The position numbers and the translations under genes are program-made. Shown here piece after piece: positions 22,772-34,840 of a DNA stretch of 64,000 nt. The notes under the pieces are model-generated. The model saw nothing but the letters and a program-made list of their open reading frames with translations. It was not told where the DNA came from and did not search any database. How positions within the stretch are numbered: position 1 is the first letter of the stretch; every line of letters starts with the position of its first letter. Source of the stretch: Rhodamnia argentea (Eukaryota > Streptophyta > Magnoliopsida > Myrtales > Myrtaceae); the NCBI RefSeq assembly GCF_020921035.1, contig NC_063157.1, forward strand, positions 21,345,015-21,409,014, written 5' to 3'.

Positions 22772-25700
22772 ATGGAATTGCCCGAACCACCCAATCCTCC
22801 AAACCCTAATCCCCACGTTCCCGCCCCTCAAAACCTTGCAATGCCCCAATTCCACCACCACCACCGCCGTGCCCACTCCGAGGTCAATTTCCGGATGCCC
22901 GATGACACCGATCCCTTCGACAATGCGCCTTCGGGGAGCTTCGAAGATCTCGGATCCGAGGACGACCTGCTGAGCACGTACATGGACATGGAGAAGATCG
23001 GGGGGAAGCTCGACGACGGGCCCGGATCCGACCCGAGGACGGACAATGCCGAGGGCGACGGCGGCGGTGGCGGAGAGAAGGGCGCGAGGCCGAGGCATCG
23101 GTATAGCAATTCCGCGGACGGGTCTTCGGTCTTGGATGGCATAGAGGCTAAGAAGGCCATGGCTCCTGATAAGCTGGCGGAGCTGTGGGCAGTTGATCCC
23201 AAAAGAGCCAAGAGGTTTGTGTCATTGTCAACTTCTTTTTCCATGGTTCTTTGACTTGACGGTATAAGTTCGGGCTGAAAGGTTCTTAATTTTGGATTAT
23301 TTGTCGTGTGGCAATATGAAGAGCTGAATTTGGTTATTACCAATATCAGGTGACGTATTGGGGAAAAAAATATTTGGAGATTGAATCAATTGTTGTCTGA
23401 TTAAAAACCAATCCGTGGAGATTATTGTACTCAAGTTACTCTGATTGATTTTTAGGGCTGCCCCACCCCGTATGATTAGACTACTAAGACCATGATGTTA
23501 GGATTGGAGAATAATATGGAGGTTGGCTGATGCTAATGATGTAAATAATGGGTTTGTTGTGGGGATGTTTTCATTGTAATCATGCTTAGCATACACCTAA
23601 ACCATTGTTGCCATTGATGTGCCCAGTTATAATGATAATTAGATGACTCACCATTCGATACATTCTCTTCCGCAGTAGCTGGATTCATGTGGTGCTTATA
23701 TTAATCTCTGTCCATATCATGGCCCCTCTTGTTGCTTTCAGTCTTGTATGCAATTATAATCAAATTCAAGTTCCAATAGTATTGGCCTTAAACTAAACAG
23801 TAGCTCTTCCTGACCAAGCAGATTTTCATTTCACAATAATCCCCAAATTGATGTCCTCCTTAGGCAGCAGGGCTGTACTTTATGATGCTTAGTTGACACA
23901 AGATAGATTGACAGGAGAATACGATGTTTTTAGAGGGGGGCGACTTAGGATGCAAAATCATTTTTTGAGCATTTAGGGGAAGAATGAGCTTTAAATGGGA
24001 TTGCTCTTGATGGTTTTCATTTCCCAAGAATGGATGAATTGCTGGACAAAATCTTTCTTATATATCATTATATCTTTTGCAGAATATATTTGATTAGAAG
24101 AGTCTATGCGAATAGCATGTTGAAGAACAGGATATGATAGTAATAATAGTTAAAAATGCTCTTTTTTGAAACCATGCTGGACAATAGCCTCCACTCTGAA
24201 CTATTTTATACCAGTGAGTTGGCTTGCTCCTTGCAACATCATGTAATAGGGCTTTTCTAAAGGTTCTGAAATCCGAGGGACAAAGAAAGTGCCTGCTATT
24301 AGGAAAGCACTTCATTCTTGGACTTGAAGCATCGTCATCATCAACATCAACATGTTTTGCTCAGTATTTTTCAAATTTCAAATTTTTCCCAGTTTGTCAG
24401 TAACCTTCTGTTCGATGTTTATCTGCATGACCTGTTACATTTTAATTAAAAAATATTTTTCCACCTTTTTTTTCCTTCTTCCAGGGATGCACATGAATGA
24501 ATAGCACAATGATCTGAACTGTTATGCAAAAAGGATTCTCTTTGTTGATTTCTATTTTCAGATTGTTGTTTCTGTTGTTTGAACAAATCTACTATGATAT
24601 TGCATTTAGCCAATTGAAGGAGAGTCGTAAGACTTTCAATCTGTAATTCATTAAATGGTGCTCTGAGTAAGGATCTTTGTGCTCTTTTTTTCTAAAGTAC
24701 ATTTGATATTCTTCACAGAATTCTCGCAAATCGGCAGTCTGCTGCTCGCTCAAAAGAGAGAAAAGCAAGGTATATCTCAGAACTCGAGAGAAAAGTCCAG
24801 ACCCTTCAAACAGAAGCAACTACTCTTTCTGCTCAGCTCACACTTTTTCAGGTCAGCAGTGGAATATTCGCAAGATCGTAATTTTTTTTATTTTTTGCTC
24901 TTCTTTTTTGTATGAGGAATCTTGTGATGACGATTAGGATATTGGCTAGAATGATGAAGTCAAATCTAAAGATTGGTTATCATTATGTTGACTCACATTA
25001 TTTTCAGCGGTTATATCTGGACTTGCCTATGCTTCTCATATTGTTGTTCTGTATTTGCATAGTGATTGGCTCACTACTTAACATCACCATTGCTTCCTGT
25101 GCCGTGTTTCAGAGGGATACAACAAATTTGACTTCTGAAAATGCAGAGCTTGAGCTTAGGTTACAGGCTATGGAGCAACAAGCTCAGCTACGTGATGGTA
25201 TGCCTTTTGCATCATAGTTTTGTAGGTCATAATGTTATCACGATGATGAAGTGCTTGCTTAGGTTAGTCAGAAAGGCAGGTGCATCTTCCATGCTTGTTG
25301 GAACTGTTGCTTGAATGAACGCTAGTACATGAACATATTGCAAATATATTCAGATCAAGAAAGTGCGACAATTAACACACTTGCGATGCATGATTATCCA
25401 GTAGTATATGCGAAACTGCATCTTCAGATACTATATGATATAGGGAACTGCTTTGTGGTGCATTAATAACATGCTGCCAGTATGGTAACTGTGGTGACTT
25501 ACCGAATTTCAGTGCTCAGTCTGTTATTACCCAGTTCTTCCTTCCTTTTCAAGTTTTGGAACTGCATATTTGTTCCTTTCTTTCAATAGTACCATACAAA
25601 GCTGTTGGCTAATCTTCTTTCGCTTGACTTTGAGCGCAGCTCTAAATGAAGCTCTGAAAAAGGAAATAGAGAGGCTCAAAATTGCCACCGGAGAAATGAT

Positions 25701-26016
25701 GACAGCAGCCGATACCTATAATTTGGAAATGCACCAATATCCATATTCACAACCTTCCTTCTTCCCTCCTCAGCAACAACCCAGATCAGTCGACTTACGA
25801 AACATGCAAATGCCTCAGTTCAACATGTTTCATATGAACATAGCAGCTTCGGGGCAATCTCCAACCATGCCTGCCCATTCTCATGGCTTCTCAGAGCTGT
25901 TGCAGCAGGACTCCCTCGGTCGATTGGAGGGGCTTGAGATTAGTAATAGAGGGCCACATCTTGTAAAGTCTGAAGGTTCTACCATTTCAGCAAGTGAAAG
26001 CAGTAGCACATATTAG
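22772..26016 (+). CDS. Group I bZIP transcription factor, VIP1/RF2b/bZIP18-bZIP52-like
   Basis: Four exons join in frame: 22772-23214, 24719-24851, 25113-25197 and 25640-26016, giving about 345 aa. The N-terminal part is Pro/His-rich and carries [10 protein letters not shown] near residues 34-43, which fits the HxRxxS phosphorylation/14-3-3 motif of VIP1-type bZIPs, and an acidic DPFD...[13 protein letters not shown] stretch. The basic region spans the exon 1-2 junction ([22 protein letters not shown]), with the Lys in place of the usual Arg and the N-x7-R signature that marks group I. A leucine zipper follows through exons 2-4 ([48 protein letters not shown]). The C-terminal third is rich in Gln, Pro and His. 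These factors bind vascular and osmosensory promoter elements and shuttle between cytoplasm and nucleus. Intron 1 is 1.5 kb. Exact orthology (bZIP18, bZIP52 or VIP1) is undecided. Confidence 0.93.
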
Positions 26017-29000
26017 TGTAAATTTAAAGCTGACACACTCTGTAAGCCCACCACCCCCATTGATTTGTCTATAGATTGATCTCTGTAATCACAACAGTTT
26101 GAGATATTATTTATTCAGCAGATGCAATTCTTTCGATTTATTCAAAATCCAGGACTCATGTAGCTCTCTGTGTTGAGAATATCCCAGAGTTCTGTTGTTG
26201 GTTGTCTTGGTTGACCAAGAGGTGCCTTATCGTCGTGGTGTGGCTTCAGCCAAAAGGAAGTTACAGTATGCATCATCTGTGCCTCTCTTAGTCAAAAGAC
26301 ATCATGTTATATGCCTCTAAATATCAACGTTGAAGTAAGTTTGATACAAAGTATACTTCGCAAGGTTTTGAACAAAGAATATAATGTACCTTGTACTAAA
26401 TTCAAATCCTCCTCTTCTGTCAACTCTAGGAACGGCCACAGCCGGTGAGCCACCATCGCTCAACAGACCATTATTAAAGTTTGATCAAACCAGTCATCCT
26501 GTTTGCATTACAGAAGCTATGAGACATTATTGGAACCTCCACCGCATGCCAGGAGGTTATAAGAGAAGAAACCACCTTACACTTGCACTAAATCAAGACT
26601 CGAGACCGCTGTAGCCAGTCAAATTCATCTAGTTTCTTGCACAAAAGCTGAGAGAGTACCGGAGCTAATTTGCTTTTGCCCTGGCTATGCTAGAAAGGTT
26701 TGTTCATCAATCAATTCTAGGGAGGTTGGCTCTTTTAACTTATGCAGCATATGTTCATACCATGTTTGCCTGTCATTATGAAGCTTGGTGGGGAAGCAAC
26801 GCACGTCTGACATATCAGCTTGTGAGAATCAACAATGGCCTACCTGTCCAACTTCCCCCTTAAACGCACATGGCATGCAACCCATCACCCAAAAAAATAA
26901 GGAGGGAGGAAGGAAGAATGATGTAGGATTTTTCTGCAACTGTTACATGTGACCACATTGTTAACTGCCCTTTTGAAAATAATCTCCTGAAAAGTCCATG
27001 TCAATTGAAAATGAATGGGAATTCTCAATCCATAGCTGGAGCGATAGACACAGCAACCCCATAGTTTTGTTCTTCTTCACGTGGACTCATAATCAAGGTG
27101 CTATACATGGTCCATGGTCATTACAGGCCGCGACCAATGACAAAATGCTATCTCAATTAACTAACGCACCCACATCCCTCATAGGCTCCCCCTAACTTGC
27201 AACCAACACGTTTCTATTCACTTTTTGCCCGCCATGTCCATTAGTGGCACGATGCCCGACACTCCTAAATTGCTCGCACGACATGTTAACTCTATCAGGC
27301 AAAACATAGGGTCGGATATGTTAGCTTCCGCAATTATACGTCGGTGTAACTTATGCATTTTGTGCTGCGAGCCTGTGATTATACCTGTTCAAGAAATGGC
27401 ATTAATACAAGACTACATGTGCAACAGATTTTCCAAACTACATGTCATGACTTTAGAGAAAGCTCAGTTTGCCAAATGTTCACTTCATGTGATTGAGGGG
27501 TGTCCAAATAGTTCTGTCAAAGAGGGACAAACAGACAAGCCCTTGTGAAGGTCAGTTTCATTTGTGGTGAACCAAACTACAAATAGAGAAGAGTCCACAT
27601 GCCCTTTATGTGGATCTGATTCAATGTTGAGCAGCTTTGGTCCCTGAAAAAGAGGACCTCCTGCTGCTTTGGGGGGTCACAGCATCTGTTCTGACCCTAC
27701 CCAGTTGGGAGGAAATCAGCAGAATCAGAGACAGAAGAACTGGGAAAGGCAAGCAAAAACCTGCAAGCCCCACTCATGTCTTCTGCAGTGAAGTATCTCA
27801 TAACTCGTGGTTGAAGATGCCAATGCCGGTGACATCACATGAGGTAGATAAGAAAGAGGGAGATATTCATCTCCTTGACGAACTTCAATTTTGCATTTCT
27901 TTATACAGTCGCAATGTTGACGAAGCACCGAACTTCAGTACACGATCAAATCATGTTCCACCCACATTCATTGAACAACTGCATCACCAAAAGTCGGTGC
28001 AAGACATATTGCCCCTAGACATAATTTATTCTAACATTAATCTTTAAAAATGTTGGCTTAGGAACAAAAAAATAGTTGAAAACTCCACCTCCCCAATAAT
28101 ACTTAAATGACTCCTGCCCGAGACAGACAAATTTCCAGACTTGGTAGAGAACTCATTGCATTGTAGGAAGTAGGAAAGGGTGCCTCTGTTGTGGTCCATT
28201 TATATTAATGGACAATAAATAATGAATATATCCATAAGCATACTGATTGTCAAGTTGTTCTATTATCCACGTGTCGGGACGAGAATTTTTCAGGTTGTAA
28301 TTATTAGGGGGACTTTTTTAATTTATATTAGTGAAAATAGGAAAAAAAAATTAATAATAGGAGCCTCCAATATCCTTATTCTTATACATTATGAAAATGA
28401 TGCATGCATGGATGTTGAGGGAGGGACCGTAAAGCCCGGACATGCATGTGCTCGTAACATGGTAGGCCCTCGTAATCGTTTTCAGTTCCAGCTCTCCCTT
28501 TCTTTTATTCATTGTGATAAACAATCTAAAATGATAATATAATATGAAGTAAATTGCATTGCTCGATGAGGATTGATTCCTTTTTGCATAAATAACTATC
28601 AAGTAATCGTAGTTAAATAGCTAATTATCCTGCTATTAGTGAGAGGATAATGCAAAGAATCTGCTAATAATTACAGACGAACCGGTACGAGAAATCTCCA
28701 AGAAGTCTCCTCGCGACACGTAGTCTGATGTCTCAGTAGCTTATAGGCAAAACAAATAACGGAGAGACTTTGCCGGATGGGATTTAACTTATCCCAACTA
28801 AGTCTTGTCATGGTCGGCGATCGTGTATTGTCTAAGCTCTTGATCAAGCAAATAGCATCAATCAATGCTTCATCGTTCCAAGGATTAGGGTTCTTCATTC
28901 TCCATTTGGTACCTTGTAGAGTTGTCCACGACATTGAGCGATTCTAGAGTCGAACATACTTTGTCATTAACTCCAACGGTCATATCCACGGTTAGGTTAC

Positions 29001-30285
29001 ACAAAGCGAAACGTCTCACGCGTCAAAATCCTAAGAAAGGAAAGCGAAACGACCTCATGAATCCACTCCATCACGTGGTCATGCGCATTCAATCGTGCCT
29101 CAATAATTACCTACTAACTATGCTTTTTTTATGTCCAATACTAACTATGCTAATGACTGAACATTTGCAATATATGGTCAAAAGGGTAGGGCGAGAGCAT
29201 TTATAGGTCTCTTGAGAGTGTGTGAATGGGTGAAAGTAGGTTATACATGTGAAGGGGATGGGGTTCAAAGGAATCTTTTCTTTGTGCTATTAGGTTACGA
29301 GGCTATATGATTTGGTGCATGGTGTCTTCTGTCTAGGTTTTAGGTCGGTAGTTAACTTGTGTGTGGAACCAACCCTAGTGCCCACATGCGGTTTCTTGTT
29401 CGCGCACCGACAGGAACATTAAATTAACAGACACCCAACAGATGAACACCTAACCGGGAATGAAACAAAAGACACCCAACAGATGTCCTGAACTTAAGTA
29501 CTGATCTCATGGCAGTTACCATTGAACTCTCCTATAATGGGTTTGAGTTCTCAAGTCAATGAAAAGTTTACCAAATCTACAGTAACTAGACAGAATACTT
29601 TACAATGAGCATTTCTTGAAAATACCATGGATGGAGAATGCATGATGTCCACTTTTCGATTGGTTGCGAAGCTTCGATCGAGCGGAACCGAGTGCCTACT
29701 CATTTTATAAAATGTCCGCCGGTTTTTATTTTCTTTAATGTTACATCTCATGTCGCTGAGACAGAGACACGATTTATGATAGACAGGCAATGCACTTTCC
29801 CTGTTTATTTATCTGAATCATCTGTCACCACGTCTTGACTTCGCTTTTCCATTGTCATGAATGCCATATGAGTTCATCTTGCTTTGTGCAATTTCAGGAG
29901 AATAATCGGCACATCCGAATATATTGCCATTGCCCACGCGAATGGAGCAAATAAACAAAAAGAGAGCATTGTTTGCATGCATATTATCTACTCGAATATA
30001 GAAGTTAAAATAGCAAAAAAGGAAGAAGAAAAATGCAAGAAGATGTTGAGCAAGGGCATGTGCAGGTGGGGCCTTCAGGCACAACAGTTGGTAGCCCAAA
30101 TTGGAACAAATGCATGTGCACTTAATTTCTGATCCCTCCTTCCAAAGGCCAAAAAAAAAAAAAAAAAAATTTGGCGGCCTGAAAGAAATTGATTCTTTGT
30201 TTGTGGCTTTCGACCATCTTTCCAATCTCTGTCTCTTTGCTCTACAATCCCTACACCCTCATAAGTCTCTACAATCTTTGTTGCC
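26017..30285. other. Intergenic, 4.3 kb; no gene supported
   Basis: The first few hundred bases are the 3' part of the bZIP transcript. Open frames at 27225-27548, 27637-28047, 28671-28934 and 29818-30225 were inspected on both strands; none shows a domain, start context or conserved composition that I recognise. A poly-A run lies at about 30150-30169. The last part is the expansin promoter. Confidence 0.4.
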
Positions 30286-30293
30286 TATATAAG
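30286..30293 (+). promoter_or_regulatory. TATA box of the expansin gene
   Basis: TATATAAG lies 137 bp upstream of the ATG, a suitable distance for a transcript start near 30315-30325 and a leader of about 110 bp. It is preceded by a pyrimidine-rich stretch. Confidence 0.7.
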
Positions 30294-30429
30294 TGAACAC
30301 TCCATCATCCCATTTTGCACCAAACACTAACCAGCAAACACTTTCATCTCCCCTCCTCCTTCAATCTCTGTCTTTCTGCTGCAATATTTGTCAGCAAAGC
30401 CAAGCCACATCAGAGAAAAGAAGCCAAGA

Positions 30430-31694
30430 ATGGCCAATGCTGCAGCAATCTCAGCAGTTGCTCTTGTGTTCCTGTATCTCAAAAGTGCTTTTGGGGACTA
30501 TGGAGGCTGGGAAGGTGGTCATGCCACGTTTTACGGGGGTGGTGATGCATCTGGCACAATGGGTAAGTCCAAAAAGTGATCGCTAGCGTTTGCTGAAAAG
30601 ACCAATATGAAGTTAGACTCTTAGCTCTTGAAAGACTAGAGTAATGTCTACTCCTTTTGTCAATATGTCCATTGGCTAGGTAAAGTAACTAACTTTCACC
30701 GCATAAAGTGAAAACCAGTTCAAAAGACTATCCTTTACTTCTTGATAGTGTAAGACAAGCCTTAAATGTCCAGTGTGACAAGCAAAAAGTGCTGCTTTTT
30801 CCCCATAAAAAAGCAGTACAATTTAGGCCTTGATACTTTAATTTCGACCGATGTACCTTATGCTCATGTTGAGACTATAAAGATAATCATTTTCTATGTG
30901 CCTGATCACATGTAAATGGTACTAAAAACATTTCAGGAGGCGCTTGTGGCTATGGCAACCTGTACAGCCAAGGCTATGGCACCAACACTGCAGCTTTGAG
31001 CACTGCCCTGTTCAACAACGGCCTGAGCTGCGGGTCGTGCTACGAGATGCGGTGCAATGATGACCCCAGGTGGTGCCTCCCGGGGACCATCATGGTCACG
31101 GCGACCAACTTTTGCCCTCCCAACTTGGCCCTCTCCAATGACAATGGCGGCTGGTGCAACCCCCCTCTCCAACACTTTGATCTGGCCGAGCCGGCTTTCT
31201 TGCAGATTGCGCAGTACAGAGCTGGGATTGTCCCAGTTTCCTTCAGAAGGTAACAACAGTATAATTTTCACTGCAAATTTCTAGTTTTTTGGGTCCCCAA
31301 TTGGGCATTAAAGTTTCCAGATTGAAGTCCACAAAAACTCCAACATGTGATGAAAATCGAACTCATGGGTGTCGTTCTTGATCCTGACAGGGTTCCGTGT
31401 GTGAAGAAAGGAGGGATAAGGTTCACCATCAATGGGCACTCCTACTTCAACCTGGTGCTGATCACAAACGTGGGAGGTGCTGGTGATGTCCATGCCGTGT
31501 CCATCAAGGGCTCAAGGACTGGCTGGCAACCCATGTCAAGGAACTGGGGACAGAACTGGCAGAGCAACGCCTACATGAATGGCCAGCCTCTCTCCTTCAC
31601 AGTGACCACGAGCGACGGGAGGACATTGACCAGCTACAATGTCGCGCCGGCCAATTGGCAGTTCGGACAGACATTTGCAGGGTCTCAATTCTAA
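30430..31694 (+). CDS. Alpha-expansin (EXPA)
   Basis: A secreted cell-wall loosening protein. Three exons join in frame: 30430-30562 (GTAAGT donor), 30937-31249 and 31391-31694, for 249 aa, the standard length. The signal peptide is about residues 1-22 ([22 protein letters not shown]). The GH45-like domain shows [17 protein letters not shown], the cysteine series ([26 protein letters not shown]) and the HFD motif of alpha-expansins ([10 protein letters not shown]). The C-terminal carbohydrate-binding domain carries the conserved aromatic residues in [14 protein letters not shown]. Both intron positions are those usual for the family. The short spacing to the promoter TATA box and the absence of neighbours suggest an independent gene. 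The closest Arabidopsis member (EXPA2/EXPA8 type) cannot be fixed by eye. Confidence 0.96.
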
Positions 31695-32862
31695 GAATTT
31701 TTAGAGGCCTTCGTGGTGTAATTCTAGTAAGTACTTGATCAATTTGTATATGGGTCAAAAGTGCCATTGTGTGCCATATGTATTCAAGAAACAGAGGGAG
31801 AGATGAAGTGGGCAGAGAAAAAGAACAGGGTAGGAGAAAGGTAGGAGACCAACTGAGGTTGTTCCTATTGCAGAGGTGGCTCTTTGGCACCCGCTAGGTA
31901 ACTAAGAATTTATGTATTTAGACCGTGCGAGCTATGTAGTACGAAGAAAAAAAAGAAGAAGGGGGATACCTCCATTGCTTGCCACAAATTTATGAAGGCC
32001 GGGATTGTTGTTGACGATATTGTTGCCCCTTAATTTGAGTACTTGTGTTAAGCCCATTTGATCTTTAATTCGGGTTTATGCTTTGGTGCTCTCGCGGAGG
32101 AAAATCATCGAACGCATGTAATGCGTGTCGCTAGACACCATGATTCCGATATGTCGTCCTCTAATTGGGTCTATAAACTCCAATAAGACACGGCGCAGAA
32201 TGATTCAAGTACGGGAGAGAAACATTGATGGACTTAAGACGGATTAGAAAATGTTGACCTTCGATTAGATGGCACAGAGTCTATTGAATAATAGTTTGGA
32301 ACTCTATGTTACACCTTCGGAATCCCCCGGAAGAAATCGGGCTCTATTCCCCTCAAGCCTAGTGAGATAACTGGAAGCCCATTGGGCCAAGATCTTCGCC
32401 ACCCTTTAGAGATCCAAACCAAGTTCTGGTGGAAACGGAAGCTCCCTGGTAACCCAAGCCCAGTATCTCGTGCAATTCGTGTATGCTCGTTAGACTTTCT
32501 TTATGACATGTCGATATTTATGTGACTTACAGACAATGAACAAAGAGCTGTACGAGAATAAAATTTTGGAAATAGAAAAGAGATTGAAAGCCAAAATCAA
32601 CAAATCGTGTCGGAAGTTATTTGATGTATTTTCGTGTTATTAAATGGGTCGAGACAATGATGCAAAATGCGTATAGATCTTGGTGAAATCGGTTTACGTA
32701 TTTGATCTAGCTTAGCGATCAAAGAAAATCTTTGCAAATAATTCACGATGTTTACCTTGACACGTAGCTAGAACATCTAAGAAAAACCCTCAAAGTTGAG
32801 TCGCGAAAGGACGATCTTTTGTTGCACAAAAGCGTCGGAACTTTTCTTAGTCACTCTAATGA
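31695..32862. other. Expansin 3' region and intergenic DNA
   Basis: I see no gene. The region from 32000 to 32860 is unremarkable mixed-composition sequence up to the left end of the transposon that starts at 32863. Confidence 0.4.
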
Positions 32863-34814
32863 GGAGAAAATATTCAGTGGCTTTCTAGTACCACCTCACC
32901 TCACAGGCTGATGTGGCACAGATTTTTGGGTGACAAGCAATTATTATTGCCACGTGTCGATGACGTGGACGTGAATTAAAATTTTCATTCTATTATTTTC
33001 TCTCTCTCCTGCTTCGTTCCCCGCACACCGCCGGTGGCCATGGACTTCAGATTTTCAGCCCGATGGCCATGGCCGAGCCACTCCCTCTGTCGTCGTGGCA
33101 GTCGGCTCTCGGGCAACATGCGCGCACGGCGGCTCGTCCGTTGCTAGATCTAGAGCCGTGAGCACATGAAGCAAGAACACGGGCAAGGCATGGAGTGAGC
33201 CCATACATCTAGTGGGAGGGGATTCTCACTCGACAGAGCAAAAGGAACAAATCTCCAAGCAGACATCACGAGCCGGCCATGAAAAAAAAGTGGATTGATG
33301 CCTGGAGGCTAACGGGGGAAATCTGGGTTCATCTTCCCTCTGCTGTTTAAGTCGATTGATGCAGCGATACGAGATGGAGGTTGTGGGACAGTGAGAAGGA
33401 TTCTAAAGCGATGTCGTCTGGGGCTCCAATCGAGATCTGGAAATCTGGGTCATTGCAGCCAAGGATTCGTCGTCGATCTGCATCTCTCTTTCATCACTCC
33501 CGTCCAAGGCTCCAGAGTCTTGGAAATTTGGGTGCTCGCGGCCAAAGTTCCGTCATCGGTGTCACCTCAACCCCTCCGTCGAACCTTGGCCGCGAGTGAT
33601 GCACATGAGAGGTTGCTTTACTCTCCATAGATCTGGAAATCTGGACGAGTGTGACGAGCACAATGAGATAGCGGGCGGGGGCTTGAACGCGTGGCTGAGG
33701 ATGGAGGAGAGCTCGCGGGTGGTCGTCGGTGGCTGTGAAAGGAGGAGATGGGGTCACTCGCCGGTGCTCTTTGGTGCTAGCGACGGAGGAAATGGGGAAG
33801 ACCAGAAAAATTCTAGCTAGATTTTTATTTTTTTAGAGGCCCAAGACCCAAAAAAAAATTCACCCTTCGCATATGTGACAATTCTACTCAAATTTTTTTT
33901 TATCTAATAAAAAACCTCCGACTTTTATATTTATCCTAATTTTACCCCAAATTTTTATTTTTATCCCAATTGTATCGGCAAAAAAAAAAATCTCAACTTT
34001 ACCATAAATCCCAATTACATCCAGAACTCTTTTTTTGTCTAAAAAAAACCTCCAACTATTATTTTTGTATTAATTCTACCATCGTTAGCTTTCCGTCTAT
34101 AATCATCATTAGTTAATCTTATATGACATTTCCTTGTTGTTAATGAATTACACCTCAGTAAAATTAACATGAAAAAATTTATGAACTTCTCTTTTGTAGT
34201 TTGCTTCCCCTACATATTACGATGAGATATAAAGTCACTCAAGACGGCACGTTTCGTATTCTTTCCGACATTCGGCGGCCCAAAAAACGGCTAGACATGG
34301 AGATATTTGGACTAACAACCTAAAATCTCGTCGTTCATAAAACTTATTGTTTCTAAATTTCGAAGATTCATTGGTAAGTTCGGCGAGAAAACTCGAGTCG
34401 TGTAGAATTAACTAATGATGATTATGGATGGAAAAACGACGGTGGTAGAATTGAGATAAAAGTAAAATTTGAGGGTTTTTTAAGAGATAAAAAGATTTGG
34501 ATATAATTGGAACATATGCTAAAATTAAAAGTTTTTTGGATATTAAATAGGTAGAATTTGAACAAAAATAAAAGTTGTGGATTTTTTATCGGATAAAAAA
34601 GTTTTAGATATAATTGTCACAAATGCTAAAGTTGGAATTTTTTTTTTTTTTGGATATTAAGCTTTTTTTTTAGATCATCCACATGTGTCAAGTTGTGATT
34701 GGGTTTCACCAAAAAACCTGTGCCACATCAGCCTGTGAGTTTTGTTTTTTTCGGTCAAACAGCCCGTGACTTGAGTTGGTAGTTGGTCCTAGACAACCAC
34801 TGAATATTTTCTCC
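32863..34814. mobile_element. Non-autonomous inverted-repeat DNA transposon, about 1.95 kb
   Basis: The left end GGAGAAAATATTCAGTGGCT and the complement of the right end (GGAGAAAATATTCAGTGGTT) are nearly identical. Similarity continues inward: CTAGTACCA against CTAGGACCA, then CTCACAGGCTGATGTGGCAC on both sides, followed by AGxTTTTTGG. The right arm has about 25 bp extra between these blocks. The interior 33010-33810 is GC-rich without a credible gene, and 33840-34665 contains a second inverted-repeat element. No clear target duplication is visible, so the superfamily is open (MULE-like is my guess). The right end stops 26 bp before the ATG of the macro-domain gene. Confidence 0.75.
33840..34665. 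mobile_element. Foldback element nested in the larger transposon
   Basis: The two halves are inverted copies. TTCGCATATGTGACAATTCTACTC (left) faces ATATAATTGTCACAAATGC (right). At the centre, ATTCTACCATCGTTAGC and ATAATCATCATTAGTTAAT (34073-34117) face ATTAACTAATGATGATTATGGATGG and GACGGTGGTAGAAT (34408-34452). AT-rich repeated units such as TTTTTATCCxAATT occur in both arms. A transcript across it could form a long imperfect hairpin. Confidence 0.65.
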
Positions 34815-34840
34815 CATTTCTCGGACCCACCACCGCAAGA

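Noticed and set aside
22828-23343. 171-codon open frame on the - strand
   Set aside because: It is antisense to bZIP exon 1, whose + strand protein is clearly conserved.
30933-31271. 112-codon open frame on the - strand
   Set aside because: It is antisense to expansin exon 2.
32950-33830. Gene capture (Pack-type) inside the 1.95-kb transposon
   Set aside because: The GC-rich interior has several short frames but none resembles a known protein, so capture cannot be claimed.
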